64,000 bases of DNA, from assembly GCA_016788065.1 (NCBI GenBank), contig JAEUTI010000092.1:34448-98447 (forward strand). The letters are read 5' to 3'. The stretch's first letter is position 1, and the number at the start of each line of letters is the position of its first letter. Origin of the DNA: Bacteroidia bacterium. Its GTDB lineage: Bacteria; Bacteroidota; Bacteroidia; AKYH767-A; OLB10. The notes beneath the pieces were generated by a model. It did not search any database. It saw only the letters and a list, made by a program, of their open reading frames with translations, and was not told where the DNA came from. This document shows positions 48,582 to 58,262 of the stretch, one piece after another. A program made the position numbers and the translations under genes.

Positions 48582-48800
48582 ATGGCCAAACAGGGAGTCA
48601 TCGAACAAGACGGATCAATTGTAGAAGCATTGTCGAATGCAATGTTTCGTGTTGAACTGGAAAACGGGCACGAAATCATAGCCCATATCTCCGGTAAGAT
48701 GAGGATGAATTACATTAAAATTCTTCCCGGCGATAAAGTAAAGGTGGAAATGTCACCGTATGATTTAACAAAAGGTAGAATTACATACAGATATAAATAA
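48582..48800 (+). CDS. infA: Translation initiation factor IF-1
   Basis: This 72-residue OB-fold protein occupies the A site during initiation. [39 protein letters not shown] and the end [13 protein letters not shown] are typical. Length and sequence are normal. It stands between map and rpmJ as in other Bacteroidota. Confidence 0.98.
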   Translation: MAKQGVIEQDGSIVEALSNAMFRVELENGHEIIAHISGKMRMNYIKILPGDKVKVEMSPYDLTKGRITYRYK

Positions 48801-48808
48801 CTATTACC

Positions 48809-48925
48809 ATGAAAGTAAGACCCTCTTTGAAAAAGAGAAGCGTTGATTGTAAGATCGTTAGACGTAAAGGACGTTTATATGTAATCAACAAAAAGAACCC
48901 ACGCTTTAAGATGCGTCAAGGGTAA
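48809..48925 (+). CDS. rpmJ: 50S ribosomal protein L36, zinc-free type
   Basis: This 38-residue protein ([20 protein letters not shown], then [18 protein letters not shown]) is the smallest large-subunit protein. Zinc-binding L36 has cysteines at 11, 14 and 27 and histidine at 33. Here these are Ser11, Cys14, Asn27 and Phe33, so the zinc site is gone. It sits in the normal infA-rpmJ-rpsM order, eight bases after infA. Confidence 0.95.
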   Translation: MKVRPSLKKRSVDCKIVRRKGRLYVINKKNPRFKMRQG

Positions 48926-48959
48926 TTAACTATCGAATTTTAAAACAAAAGGAATATAA

Positions 48960-49337
48960 ATGGCTCGTATTGCTGGTATTGATTTACCAAAAAACAAAAG
49001 AGGAGAAATCGGCCTCACCTATATCTTCGGAATAGGGCGTTCTACCGCTCAACAGATTCTTACCGTTAGTGGTATCGATCTTAGTAAGAAGGTACAGGAG
49101 TGGAATGATGATGAACTGACCAAGATCAGAACATACATCAATGATAACATCAAAGTGGAAGGTGGACTTCGTTCTGAAGTTCAGCTTAACATCAAGCGTT
49201 TGATGGATATCGGCTGCTACCGCGGAGTTCGTCACCGTGTAGGATTACCTGTTCGCGGACAACGTACGAAAAATAACTGCCGTACCAGAAAAGGTAAACG
49301 TAAAACAGTTGCCAACAAAAAGAAAGTAACTAAGTAA
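48960..49337 (+). CDS. rpsM: 30S ribosomal protein S13
   Basis: This 125-residue head protein contacts the P-site tRNA and the large subunit. [34 protein letters not shown] and the basic end [20 protein letters not shown] are conserved. Confidence 0.98.
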   Translation: MARIAGIDLPKNKRGEIGLTYIFGIGRSTAQQILTVSGIDLSKKVQEWNDDELTKIRTYINDNIKVEGGLRSEVQLNIKRLMDIGCYRGVRHRVGLPVRGQRTKNNCRTRKGKRKTVANKKKVTK

Positions 49338-49382
49338 TGAATCAGCTGGCGGAATGAAAGACCGTCAGTAACAACTATAAGA

Positions 49383-49775
49383 ATGGCAAAAACAGCAAAA
49401 GTTACCGCTAAGAAAAGAGTGGTTAAAGTAGAGTCAGTGGGTGAAGCTCACATCAACGCTACGTTTAATAACATCATCATCAGCATTACCAATACTACCG
49501 GTCAGGTGGTATCATGGGCTTCTGCCGGAAAGATGGGATTCAAAGGATCTAAGAAAAACACCCCTTATGCTGCTCAAATGGCTGCACAGGATTGCTCTAA
49601 AGTAGCATTCGATGCAGGTATGAGAAAAGTAAAGGTGTTTGTAAAAGGACCCGGCGCAGGTCGCGAATCTGCAATCAGAACACTGCACAATGCAGGTCTT
49701 GAAGTTACCGAAATTATGGATATCACTCCGATTCCTCATAACGGTTGCCGCCCTCCGAAACGCAGAAGAATTTAA
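49383..49775 (+). CDS. rpsK: 30S ribosomal protein S11
   Basis: This 130-residue platform protein is near the E site and the Shine-Dalgarno helix. [38 protein letters not shown] and the end [18 protein letters not shown] are near-universal. Confidence 0.98.
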   Translation: MAKTAKVTAKKRVVKVESVGEAHINATFNNIIISITNTTGQVVSWASAGKMGFKGSKKNTPYAAQMAAQDCSKVAFDAGMRKVKVFVKGPGAGRESAIRTLHNAGLEVTEIMDITPIPHNGCRPPKRRRI

Positions 49776-49817
49776 TTTATAGTCAAAGCATTTATTTAAG
49801 CATATAATACACTATTC

Positions 49818-50423
49818 ATGGCCAGGTATATAGGACCAAAGACCAAGATTGCAAGGAAGTTCAGAGAGCCGATTTACGGACCTGATAAGAATTACGAGAA
49901 AAGAAATTATCCTCCGGGACAGCATGGGCAATCCAAAAAGCGTTCAAAGCTTTCTGAATATGCTACCCAGCTGAAAGAAAAACAAAAGGTGAAATACACC
50001 TACGGAATCCTCGAGCGTCAGTTTGCAAAGACTTTCGACCGTGCTTCCCGTAAAGAAGGTATTACCGGTGAAAACTTGCTTCAGTTAATCGAAGCTCGTT
50101 TAGATAACGTGGTTTACCGCCTTGGAATCGCTCCAACCCGTTCAGCTGCCCGTCAGCTGGTTTCGCACCGCCACATTGTGGTGAATGGTAAAGTGGTGAA
50201 TATTCCTTCTTATACCCTGAAAGCTGGTGATCAGATCGGTGTTCGTGAAAGATCTAAATCTTTTGAAGTAATTACCGACAGCCTTCGCTCAAGAAGCAAC
50301 CGTTACTCATGGCTTGAGTGGGATGAAAGCAAAATGGAAGGTAAATTCGTAAGTGCTCCTGCACGTGCCGATATTACCGAGAATATCAAGGAACAACTGA
50401 TTGTCGAGTTATACTCTAAGTAA
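49818..50423 (+). CDS. rpsD: 30S ribosomal protein S4
   Basis: This 201-residue primary assembly protein of the 5' domain begins [20 protein letters not shown]. The S4 RNA-binding domain follows (about 92-155; [36 protein letters not shown]). The N-terminal zinc cysteines of some S4 proteins are absent. In E. coli it controls the alpha operon. A small CAGTGG-CTT-CCACTG hairpin (50431-50445) lies just downstream, before rpoA. Confidence 0.98.
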   Translation: MARYIGPKTKIARKFREPIYGPDKNYEKRNYPPGQHGQSKKRSKLSEYATQLKEKQKVKYTYGILERQFAKTFDRASRKEGITGENLLQLIEARLDNVVYRLGIAPTRSAARQLVSHRHIVVNGKVVNIPSYTLKAGDQIGVRERSKSFEVITDSLRSRSNRYSWLEWDESKMEGKFVSAPARADITENIKEQLIVELYSK

Positions 50424-50430
50424 TCAGTGA

Positions 50431-50445
50431 CAGTGGCTTCCACTG
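50431..50445 (+). promoter_or_regulatory. Small hairpin between rpsD and rpoA
   Basis: CAGTGG and CCACTG are complementary around a three-base loop in the 73-base rpsD-rpoA gap. There is no T-run, so it is more likely an RNA-processing or pausing element than a terminator. Purpose unknown. Confidence 0.3.
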
Positions 50446-50496
50446 CTTGAGAAGTATTAATGATTCAGAAATAACTAAAAAAAGAAGGATATAAAC

Positions 50497-51489
50497 ATGG
50501 CAATATTAGCGTTTCAAAGACCGGATAAGGTAATCATGCTTCAATCCAATGAGCATGTTGGTTCTTTCGAGTTCCGCCCACTTGAACCCGGTTATGGAAT
50601 TACCATCGGAAATGCGCTGAGAAGAATTCTTCTCTCATCCCTCGAAGGTCATGCTATCACCACTGTGAAAATTTCCGGTGTTGATCATGAGTTTTCTACA
50701 ATCAAGGGTGTGGTTGAAGATGTAACTGAAATGATTCTGAACCTGAAACAGGTTCGTTTCAAAAAACAAATTGAATCTACCGACTCTGAAAAAGTTCAGG
50801 TAACCATCAATGGTAAGAATCAATTTACTGCCGGAGATATTGCTAAGCATACCTCTGCATTCCAGGTCCTGAATCCTGATCTCGTTATCTGTAACATGGA
50901 ATCAAGTGTGAAAATTCAACTTGATATCACTATCGATAAAGGAAGAGGATATGTTCCTGCTGAAGAAAATAAATCTAACAGCTACCCTGTAGGTACTATC
51001 GCAATCGACTCTATTTTCACTCCAATCCGTAACGTTCGCTACAATGTAGAAAACTATCGTGTGGAGCAGAAAACAGATTATGAAAAACTGGTTCTTGAAA
51101 TCTCTACCGATGGTTCAATCCATCCGAAAGATGCCCTCAAAGAAGCAGCTGAAATCCTGATTCATCACTTCATGCTGTTCTCAGATGAGAAAATCACTCT
51201 GGAAAGCAAACCAAAAACTCCAACTGAAGAGTTCGATGAATCTTCATTGCACATGCGCCAGTTGCTGAAAACGAAGTTAGTGGATATGGACCTTTCTGTC
51301 CGCGCTCTTAACTGCCTTAAAGCTGCTGATGTAGAAACTTTGGGTGACCTGGTTTCCTATTCTAAAAATGACCTGCTGAAATTCAGAAATTTTGGTAAGA
51401 AATCATTAACCGAACTGGAAGAACTGGTTAGAAGCAAAAACCTGAACTTTGGAATGAATGTTTCCAAGTATAAACTAGAGAAAGACTAA
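50497..51489 (+). CDS. rpoA: RNA polymerase alpha subunit
   Basis: This 330-residue protein forms the dimer that starts RNA polymerase assembly and binds upstream DNA and activators. The N-terminal domain (about 1-230) has the dimerisation helix [17 protein letters not shown] and [14 protein letters not shown] short linker leads to the C-terminal domain (about 245-325) with [25 protein letters not shown] helices and [14 protein letters not shown]. Complete. It precedes rplQ by 55 bases. Confidence 0.98.
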   Translation: MAILAFQRPDKVIMLQSNEHVGSFEFRPLEPGYGITIGNALRRILLSSLEGHAITTVKISGVDHEFSTIKGVVEDVTEMILNLKQVRFKKQIESTDSEKVQVTINGKNQFTAGDIAKHTSAFQVLNPDLVICNMESSVKIQLDITIDKGRGYVPAEENKSNSYPVGTIAIDSIFTPIRNVRYNVENYRVEQKTDYEKLVLEISTDGSIHPKDALKEAAEILIHHFMLFSDEKITLESKPKTPTEEFDESSLHMRQLLKTKLVDMDLSVRALNCLKAADVETLGDLVSYSKNDLLKFRNFGKKSLTELEELVRSKNLNFGMNVSKYKLEKD

Positions 51490-51544
51490 TTTTATCAAAG
51501 AAGAATATCCCTGCTAATAACAGGATTGAAAAGATCGAACAAAC

Positions 51545-52066
51545 ATGCGTCACGGTAAAAAAGTAAATCACTTAGGAAGAACGAACAGTCACAGAGATGC
51601 GATGCTCTCCAATATGGCTGCATCATTGATCCTGCATAAAAGAATTAATACCACTGTTGCTAAAGCTAAAGCACTCCGGAAATATGTTGAACCACTTATC
51701 ACCAAATCGAAAAGTGATTCTACACACTCCAGAAGAACAGTTTTCAGTTACCTGCAGGATAAAGATGCAGTTACCGAATTGTTCCGCGAAGTAGCAGGCA
51801 AAATCGGAGAACGTCCGGGTGGATATACCCGTATCATCAAAACCGGAAATCGTTTAGGTGATGCAGCTGAAATGTGTATGATGGAGCTGGTTGATTTCAA
51901 CGCTCTAATGGTGAAAGAAACATCTGCTGAAGGTACTAAGAAAGCTAAGACCACTCGTCGCGGAAGAACTAAGAAAGCTGATGCACCGGCTGCTGAAGGA
52001 GAAGCTCCGAAAGCTAAAAAGGCAAAAGCAAAAAAGTCTGATTCTGAAGGAGACGCTGCTGAGTAA
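51545..52066 (+). CDS. rplQ: 50S ribosomal protein L17 with Ala/Lys-rich tail
   Basis: This 173-residue protein has its core (about 1-120) in [40 protein letters not shown] and [19 protein letters not shown]. The last 45 or so residues are a low-complexity tail rich in lysine, alanine and glutamate. E. coli L17 has 127 residues, so the tail is an addition of the kind common in Bacteroidota. Last gene of the operon. Confidence 0.97.
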   Translation: MRHGKKVNHLGRTNSHRDAMLSNMAASLILHKRINTTVAKAKALRKYVEPLITKSKSDSTHSRRTVFSYLQDKDAVTELFREVAGKIGERPGGYTRIIKTGNRLGDAAEMCMMELVDFNALMVKETSAEGTKKAKTTRRGRTKKADAPAAEGEAPKAKKAKAKKSDSEGDAAE

Positions 52067-52092
52067 TTAATGAAAACGAAACAATAACTTAT

Positions 52093-52128
52093 AAAAAGGA
52101 TGATGCCACGGCATTATCCTTTTTTTTT
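52093..52128 (+). terminator. Terminator of the ribosomal operon
   Basis: AAAAAGGATGATGC pairs with GCATTATCCTTTTT around CACG (one G-T wobble) and runs into eight Ts. It begins 27 bases after rplQ and stands directly before carA. Confidence 0.93.
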
Positions 52129-52162
52129 GATTTATTTTGCACTTTCAAACGCACTATCAACA

Positions 52163-53263
52163 ATGAAATACGCACCCAAATCACCCGCAATCCTGGTCCT
52201 GGAAGATGGCACCGTTTTTCATGGCAAATCTGCCGGCAAAGTCGGTACCGCTACCGGAGAAGTATGCTTTAATACCGGAATGACCGGCTATCAGGAAGTA
52301 TTTACTGATCCTTCCTACAAAGGACAGCTCTTGCTTGCTACAAATGTCCACATCGGCAATTATGGCATCAAATACGATGAGTCAGAATCTGATTCGTTGA
52401 AGATCGCCGGACTCATTTGCAGAAATTTTAGTTTGCAGTATTCACGCAAGCAAGCCGACACTTCGCTGAACGATTATTTTGTGGAGCAAAACATGGTTGT
52501 AATTTGTGATGTCGATACCAGAGCATTAGTGCGCCATATACGCGATAAAGGAGCTATGAACGCTATTATCTCATCTGATATAGCAGACGTCGCTAAATTG
52601 AAGGAAATGCTCTCTAAGGTGCCTTCTATGGCCGGACTGGAGCTTTCTTCGACCGTATCTACAGAAAAGCCTTATTTTTTCGGAAATCCCGAGGCTAAAC
52701 TGAAAGTAGCGGTACTTGACGAAGGAGTGAAGACAAATACACTGAGATGTCTGGCCGACCGCGGTTGTTATGTGCAGGTTTTTCCATTTAATGCCTCTTA
52801 CAACGATATTAAAGCCTGGAATCCAAATGGAGTGTTAGTTTCAAATGGTCCCGGTGATCCTGCTGTTATGCCTCAGGTGGTGCAAACAGTGAAGGATATT
52901 TTGGCAGCAGAACTTCCGGTATTTGGAATTTGCCTCGGCCATCAGTTGCTTGCTGAAGCATGTGGTATCCCTACCTTTAAAATGTTCAACGGTCACCGCG
53001 GAATTAATCACCCGGTGAAAAACATGAACTCGGGACACTCTGAAGTTACCTCACAGAATCATGGTTTCGCTATCAGCAGGGAGGCGGTTGAGAAATCTCC
53101 AATTTTGGAAATCACTCACGTAAACTTAAATGATAACTCGGTAGAAGGGATCAAAGTCAAAAACAAAAAGGCATTTTCCGTGCAATATCATCCCGAATCT
53201 GCTCCGGGTCCTGATGATTCCAGATACCTGTTTGATGATTTCGTAAAGTCACTGGTAAACTAA
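52163..53263 (+). CDS. carA: Carbamoyl-phosphate synthase small subunit
   Basis: This 366-residue glutamine amidotransferase subunit hydrolyses glutamine and passes ammonia to CarB for arginine and pyrimidine synthesis. I start it at ATG 52163 (MKYAPKSPAILVLEDGTVFH). The frame stays open upstream, but that part runs into the operon terminator. The N-terminal domain (about 1-150) has TGMTGYQEVFTDPSY. The class I glutaminase domain (about 185-362) has nucleophile C257 in FGICLGHQLL and the His-Glu pair in QYHPESAPG. carB is not in the window. TATTTTG (52133-52139) is a one-base-short -7 box. Confidence 0.96.
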   Translation: MKYAPKSPAILVLEDGTVFHGKSAGKVGTATGEVCFNTGMTGYQEVFTDPSYKGQLLLATNVHIGNYGIKYDESESDSLKIAGLICRNFSLQYSRKQADTSLNDYFVEQNMVVICDVDTRALVRHIRDKGAMNAIISSDIADVAKLKEMLSKVPSMAGLELSSTVSTEKPYFFGNPEAKLKVAVLDEGVKTNTLRCLADRGCYVQVFPFNASYNDIKAWNPNGVLVSNGPGDPAVMPQVVQTVKDILAAELPVFGICLGHQLLAEACGIPTFKMFNGHRGINHPVKNMNSGHSEVTSQNHGFAISREAVEKSPILEITHVNLNDNSVEGIKVKNKKAFSVQYHPESAPGPDDSRYLFDDFVKSLVN

Positions 53264-53315
53264 TACCGGTCACCAGTCATTCTGCTAATCTTATCTTGCC
53301 TGCTCAACCACTATT

Positions 53316-54707
53316 TTACAAGTGGATTACTTCGCCATAGGCAGCTGCAGCGGCTTCCATAATAGCTTCTGACATGGTAGGGTGGGGATGAACCGATTTG
53401 ATGATCTCATGTCCTGTTGTTTCCAGTTTTCTGGCAACTACTACTTCAGCAATCATTTCGGTAACGTTCATTCCTATCATATGAGCACCTAAAAACTCAC
53501 CGTATTTAGCATCGAAAATAAGTTTTACAAAACCATCTTTAGCACCTGCAGCACTTGCTTTTCCGGAAGCTGAAAATGGAAATTTACCAACTTTGATTTC
53601 ATAACCGGCTTCCTTAGCTGCCTTTTCAGTATATCCTACAGAGGCAATTTCAGGGGAACAATAGGTACATCCGGGAATGTTGTTGTAGTCGAGTGGTTCC
53701 GGATGGTGTCCTGCGATTTTTTCAACACAAATAATGGCTTCTGCAGATGCAACATGAGCCAATGCCTGACCTTTAACAATATCACCAATTGCATAAATTC
53801 CGGGCATGTTTGTCTGGTAAAAATCATTGACTACAACACGTCCTTTATCAGTGATGATACCTACATCTTCGAGTCCGATATTTTCAATATTCGGAGTAAT
53901 ACCAACTGCGGATAAAACTGCTTCTGCCTCGACAGTTACCAACTCTCCTTTTTTATTCTTGATACTAACTTTGCACAATGCTCCCGATGTATCTACACCT
54001 TCAACTGTAGATTCGGTCATGATTTCAATTCCTGATTTCTTAAATGATTTCAGTAATTGTTTAGACACTTCTTCATCCTCAACTGGAACTATATTTGGCA
54101 TAAATTCAACAATGGTAACTTTGGTTCCCATCGCATTATAGAAATAAGCAAATTCAACACCAATGGCGCCTGATCCAACCACAACCAAAGAAGCAGGTTG
54201 CTTAGGTAAATTCATTGCTTCACGGTAACCGAATACTTTTTTACCATCCTGTTTTAAGTTCGGAAGTTCACGTGAACGTGCACCTGTTGCCAGGATAACA
54301 TGGGAAGCTTCATAAGTAGATTTAGTGCCATCTGCAGCCGTGACTTCCACCTTCTTTCCAGGTTTCAATTTCCCGGTTCCCATGATGACATCAATTTTGT
54401 TCTTTTTCATCAGGAACTGAACACCTTTGCTCATTCCATCGGCAACACCACGGCTGCGGGTAACCACAGCTCCAAAATCGGCTTTTGCATCACTAACAGT
54501 TATCCCATAGTCAGCTGCATGGTGTATGTATTCAAATACCTGGGCACTTTTTAAAAGGGCTTTGGTAGGGATGCATCCCCAATTTAAGCATACGCCACCC
54601 AGACTTTCTTTTTCAACAATAGCAACTTTCAAACCCAGCTGAGATGCGCGGATTGCACCAACATATCCTCCGGGACCACTTCCTATAACTATGAGATCGT
54701 AATTCAT
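53316..54707 (-). CDS. lpdA: Dihydrolipoyl dehydrogenase (E3)
   Basis: This 463-residue flavoenzyme reoxidises dihydrolipoamide in 2-oxo acid dehydrogenase complexes and the glycine cleavage system, passing electrons to NAD+. The FAD-binding start is IVIGSGPGGYVGAIRAS. The redox disulfide is C40-C45 in GGVCLNWGCIPTK. The NAD fold has VVGSGAIGVEFAYFY, and a second FAD motif is GIYAIGDIVKG. The C-terminal His-Glu pair is in HPHPTMSEAIMEA. It likely serves with the E2 at 19170 and E1-beta at 25996. An 11-bp inverted repeat lies just before its start codon. Confidence 0.96.
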   Translation of the reverse strand: MNYDLIVIGSGPGGYVGAIRASQLGLKVAIVEKESLGGVCLNWGCIPTKALLKSAQVFEYIHHAADYGITVSDAKADFGAVVTRSRGVADGMSKGVQFLMKKNKIDVIMGTGKLKPGKKVEVTAADGTKSTYEASHVILATGARSRELPNLKQDGKKVFGYREAMNLPKQPASLVVVGSGAIGVEFAYFYNAMGTKVTIVEFMPNIVPVEDEEVSKQLLKSFKKSGIEIMTESTVEGVDTSGALCKVSIKNKKGELVTVEAEAVLSAVGITPNIENIGLEDVGIITDKGRVVVNDFYQTNMPGIYAIGDIVKGQALAHVASAEAIICVEKIAGHHPEPLDYNNIPGCTYCSPEIASVGYTEKAAKEAGYEIKVGKFPFSASGKASAAGAKDGFVKLIFDAKYGEFLGAHMIGMNVTEMIAEVVVARKLETTGHEIIKSVHPHPTMSEAIMEAAAAAYGEVIHL

Positions 54708-54708
54708 A

Positions 54709-54745
54709 TTCTTTATCTTTATTTTCGCCCTGCGAAGATAAAGAA
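54709..54745 (-). promoter_or_regulatory. Hairpin over the lpdA leader and ribosome-binding region
   Basis: TTCTTTATCTT (54709-54719) and AAGATAAAGAA (54735-54745) are exact reverse complements separated by 15 bases. In lpdA mRNA the right half of the stem ends one base before the AUG and contains the only purine-rich stretch there, so folding could hide the ribosome-binding region. It could equally be a DNA operator. Confidence 0.5.
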
Positions 54746-54803
54746 TCTTCCGGTTTCAGCTTCATCCGAAGATGATCTGTAAAGTTTTGAAAAACAAATA
54801 AAT

Positions 54804-56522
54804 ATGAAGTACACTTTCTCTGTTCCGGCTGAACATCAACGATTTGTAAAAGTTGATATCGAATTAAAAGGTCCGTTTAATAGTGATAAAATGGAACTGC
54901 ATTTGCCGTCCTGGAGACCGGGAAGGTATGAATTGGGAAATTTTGCCAAAAATTTGAAGGGTTTTGAGGTATCGGATGAGAACGGAAAACCTTTAGCATT
55001 TCATAAATCTGATAAAGATACCTGGGTGATTGATGCGAAGTGTAAAATTATTAAAGCATCGTATTTGTATTACGCTGCACAACCCGATGCCGGCGCCTGT
55101 TATCTCGACCACGATCAATTGTACATAAACCCCGTTCATTGCTGTATGTACTGTGATGATCGGATGGATGAACGCTGCGAAATTATTTTAGATGTACCTG
55201 CTGACTGGCAGGTAGCCACAGGAATGAAAGCAGCAGGGAATTTTGTTTTTGAGTGTGAGAATTTCGACCAGCTTGCCGATTCTCCGTTTATTGCTTCTCC
55301 TTCGTTACAACACAAAAGTTATGAAGTGAATGGGGTTGAATTCCATATTTGGCTTCAGGGAAATTGTAATCCGGGATGGGATCAGATTATTTCAGATTTC
55401 AGGAAATTTACAGAGGTACAGTTGAAGATGATGGGCTCTTTTCCGGCCAATGATTTTCATTTTCTGGTTCAGTTACTTCCAACACCTTTCTACCATGGTG
55501 TTGAACACTTGAATTCAACGGTGTTGGCTCTGGGTCCCGGACATAATCTGATGAAACCGGCATTGTACAGTGATTTTTTAGGTGTTGCATCACATGAATT
55601 ATTTCATTGCTGGAATGTGAAAACAATCCGTCCAGTTGAGATGCTTCCTTACAATTTTAAGAAGGAAAACTACTCGTCATCAGGCTATGTTTATGAAGGA
55701 GTCACCACCTATTATGGCGACTTATTTCTGGGCCGTTCCGGATTTTTTAGTTTTGATGATTTGATGAGTGAATATAGTGTCCGAGTGCAGAAACACATGG
55801 ATAATTCAGGGAGGTTCAATTATGCTGTTGCAGAATCATCCTTCGACACCTGGCTTGATGGCTATGTTCCCGGTGTGCCGGGACGTAAAACATCTATTTA
55901 TGATGAAGGATGTTTACTTGCCTGGATGCTCGATTTTATGATCAGAAATGCCACAAATTCGGAGAAATCACTCGACGATGTTATGCGTATTTTGTATCAG
56001 GATTATGCACTGAAAAATAAAGGATATTCCGGTGATGATTTTCAGAAAATTGCTGAGCAAGTTGCGGGAACCGGGTTTGATGATTTTTTCAGGAATCGGG
56101 TATTTAAAGCTTCATCACTCGATTCGCTGTTGAATGAAATTGTTGCTTTGGCAGGAATTCAACTGGTTGAAATCGCCGCAGGCTTAATGCATGAAAGGAA
56201 GCTGGGTATGAAGCTTGAAAATCGGGGAGGGGCAATTTTTATTGCTAACATTGCACCCGGATCTCCGGCAGCGAAAGCAGGTTTACTTAAAGATGATGAA
56301 TTAATTGGAGTAAATGGAATCAGAACCGATGGTTCTGTGGGAGATTTGTTCGATTCTTTTGAAGGCGCAGAATTGAAATTGTTAATCGCTTCCTCCAGAA
56401 AAATCAGGGAACAAATGGTAATAAAGGATGCTAAAAATTATTGGTCGAAATTCGTTCTGAAATCAGTGGATAATCCCTCAGATACTCAGCTTAAATTCAG
56501 AAATAACTGGTTGCAGAAATAA
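54804..56522 (+). CDS. M61 glycyl aminopeptidase-like metallopeptidase with PDZ domain
   Basis: This 572-residue protein has an N-terminal beta domain (about 1-170) typical of M61 (HLPSWRPGRYELGNFAKNL). The gluzincin-type catalytic domain has the zinc site HELFH (H264, E265, H268), preceded by FYHGVEHLNSTV, and a downstream glutamate in the YEGVTTYYGDL helix as third ligand. A PDZ domain lies at about 475-545 (GAIFIANIAPGSPAAKAGL, DELIGVNGI). Family members cleave N-terminal glycine or alanine. No signal peptide is visible, so it appears cytoplasmic. It is divergent from lpdA with a 96-base gap. Confidence 0.92.
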   Translation: MKYTFSVPAEHQRFVKVDIELKGPFNSDKMELHLPSWRPGRYELGNFAKNLKGFEVSDENGKPLAFHKSDKDTWVIDAKCKIIKASYLYYAAQPDAGACYLDHDQLYINPVHCCMYCDDRMDERCEIILDVPADWQVATGMKAAGNFVFECENFDQLADSPFIASPSLQHKSYEVNGVEFHIWLQGNCNPGWDQIISDFRKFTEVQLKMMGSFPANDFHFLVQLLPTPFYHGVEHLNSTVLALGPGHNLMKPALYSDFLGVASHELFHCWNVKTIRPVEMLPYNFKKENYSSSGYVYEGVTTYYGDLFLGRSGFFSFDDLMSEYSVRVQKHMDNSGRFNYAVAESSFDTWLDGYVPGVPGRKTSIYDEGCLLAWMLDFMIRNATNSEKSLDDVMRILYQDYALKNKGYSGDDFQKIAEQVAGTGFDDFFRNRVFKASSLDSLLNEIVALAGIQLVEIAAGLMHERKLGMKLENRGGAIFIANIAPGSPAAKAGLLKDDELIGVNGIRTDGSVGDLFDSFEGAELKLLIASSRKIREQMVIKDAKNYWSKFVLKSVDNPSDTQLKFRNNWLQK

Positions 56523-56532
56523 TAGGCACCTG

Positions 56533-58132
56533 TTATTCGGAAATGACTAGTTTTTTTCTGAAGCTTAAAGAATTGCCATTGGTAATTTCAATAACATAAA
56601 TTCCTTTTGCCATCGTTTTTGGAAGTGAAAATTCGAAATCAACTCCATAGGTTGTTTGGAAGTTTTCTGCTGCTATATGTTTTCCATCAATTGAAAGCAG
56701 TTTCAGTTCCAAATTATCAAAACCTGCTGGTAAATTGCTGATACGAATGACTTTGTTTGCGCCAACAGGATTGGGAGAAATTAACGGAGATCCTGCAAAA
56801 TTCATATCCTGAAGAAGAGAAGGTGCATCAGTTAAAAATCTGGCAACAGCTATATCGTTTTGTGTTCCATTGTATGATTTCCCTACAAGTATTGCCTTTC
56901 CATCTGCCTGCAAGGCTATTCCTTCAGCTTCATCATAGTCAGGGAAAATAGAAGTAATAACTCTGCCATTTAAACCAAAAGTTGGATCAGGACTTCCATT
57001 CGCAAGATATCGGGCAAGCAGAAAATCGTTACTCGAAGGTGGGAAGTTTCCGGAATTTCCGGCAAATAAAATCTTCCCATCAGCTTGTTCAGCCAGGTCG
57101 AATCCGACTTCAAAATCATTTTCATTGAACACAACTATTCCACCGGTACCAAAGGCCGGATCAAGTACACCGGTTGTATCGTATTTCAGAAGTATCGCAT
57201 CATAACTGAAATTGGGCTGCGTGGAAAACCCGGAAACAAGAATGTCACCAGTGGACGAAACTATGGTTCCAAATGCATCATCTACATTTTCAATTCCATT
57301 TGAGGTGATGGTGATGCCATTGGTTCCGAATGTAGCATCAGGTGTTCCATCACTATTCAGTCTGATCACCAGAATGTCGAAGTCAAATTGACCACCTGAA
57401 GTGAGTCCGTTATCGATATGCCCGCTGACCACTATTTTACCATCAGATTGCAATGCTATACTTGTTAATTCATTATCATTATTTGTTACTGTCATACGGT
57501 AAACTCCATTAACACCGAATGTGGAGTCAATAGTGCCATTTTCAAGCAGTCTTACAACGCATGGCTGGTTATTAAATCCCGCATCCAAAGCTGTGCCTGC
57601 CAGCAGTATTTTATGATCTGGTTGTTCCACTGCAGCATAAGCAAAATCGTCGCCGGTACTTATTTCAGGAGTGGCAAATCCATTGATGCCAAATGTGGAG
57701 TCAATTGTACCATCTACATTCAGGCGAATCACGAGATTAGAAAACTGGAATGAAGGATCAGCTTTGGCACCTGCCAGCAGAATTTTGCCATCATTGCGGA
57801 TCATTGTAGCATAGGCATATGATTCATTGAAATTGGTGAATACCAAGAGAGCCATTCACGCCGAAACCATTGTCGATTGTGCCATTTGGAAGTAACCGGG
57901 TAACCATTAAGTTGCCCGAAAATGCGGGCGTTAATGCCGTACCTGATACCACTATTTTTTGATCGGCCGGTTGAACAGCCACATTGGTTGCATTATCCAC
58001 AAATCCGTAGTCATAGGTGTACTTTCCGGTTGAATTGAAAGTGGTATCCAGATCTCCTGCATTTTGAGCAAAACATACCTGCGTCACAGTTATTAGCAAT
58101 GCTAAGGTGAAAACGAATTTGATTGATTTCAT
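56533..58132 (-). pseudogene. Delta-60-repeat protein with T9SS sorting domain, broken by a frameshift
   Basis: Two minus-strand frames form one gene. The first (58132-57824, 102 codons) has a signal peptide ending CFAQ and a first delta-60 repeat (QNAGDLDTTFNSTGKY, QKIVVSGTAL). It stops right after FGVNG. The second (to 56533) continues in the +1 frame with NESYAYATMIRNDGKILLAG and about six further repeats of the form DGTIDSTFGINGFA / DGKILLAG. It ends in a T9SS type A domain (SPNPVGANKVIRI to SFRKKLVISE). The shift lies near 57845-57860, in or by a CTCTCTT-like run. One extra base, real or a sequencing error, explains it. Intact, it would be a secreted beta-propeller-like protein of about 530 residues. 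Confidence 0.85.
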
Positions 58133-58192
58133 GACTTTAATATAATTTGAACTGGTTTAACCGAAACTTAATATTGATTTAGTTTCGTCAAG

Positions 58193-58200
58193 CAAAGTTA
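58193..58200 (-). promoter_or_regulatory. -7 element of the delta-60-repeat gene
   Basis: On the minus strand TAACTTTG (58200 to 58193) matches TAnnTTTG exactly, 60 bases before the ATG. No clear TTTG lies at the -33 position. Confidence 0.55.
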
Positions 58201-58210
58201 AGAATGCATT

Positions 58211-58242
58211 TTTAGTTTATTTGCATGGCATTTGTACATTTG
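58211..58242 (+). promoter_or_regulatory. Promoter of the phosphodiesterase gene
   Basis: TTTA (58211-58214), 20 bases and TACATTTG (58235-58242) give a near-consensus promoter 20 bases before the ATG at 58263. It is back to back with the promoter of the delta-60-repeat gene. Confidence 0.65.
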
Positions 58243-58262
58243 TAACTACAAAAAATAGCTGA

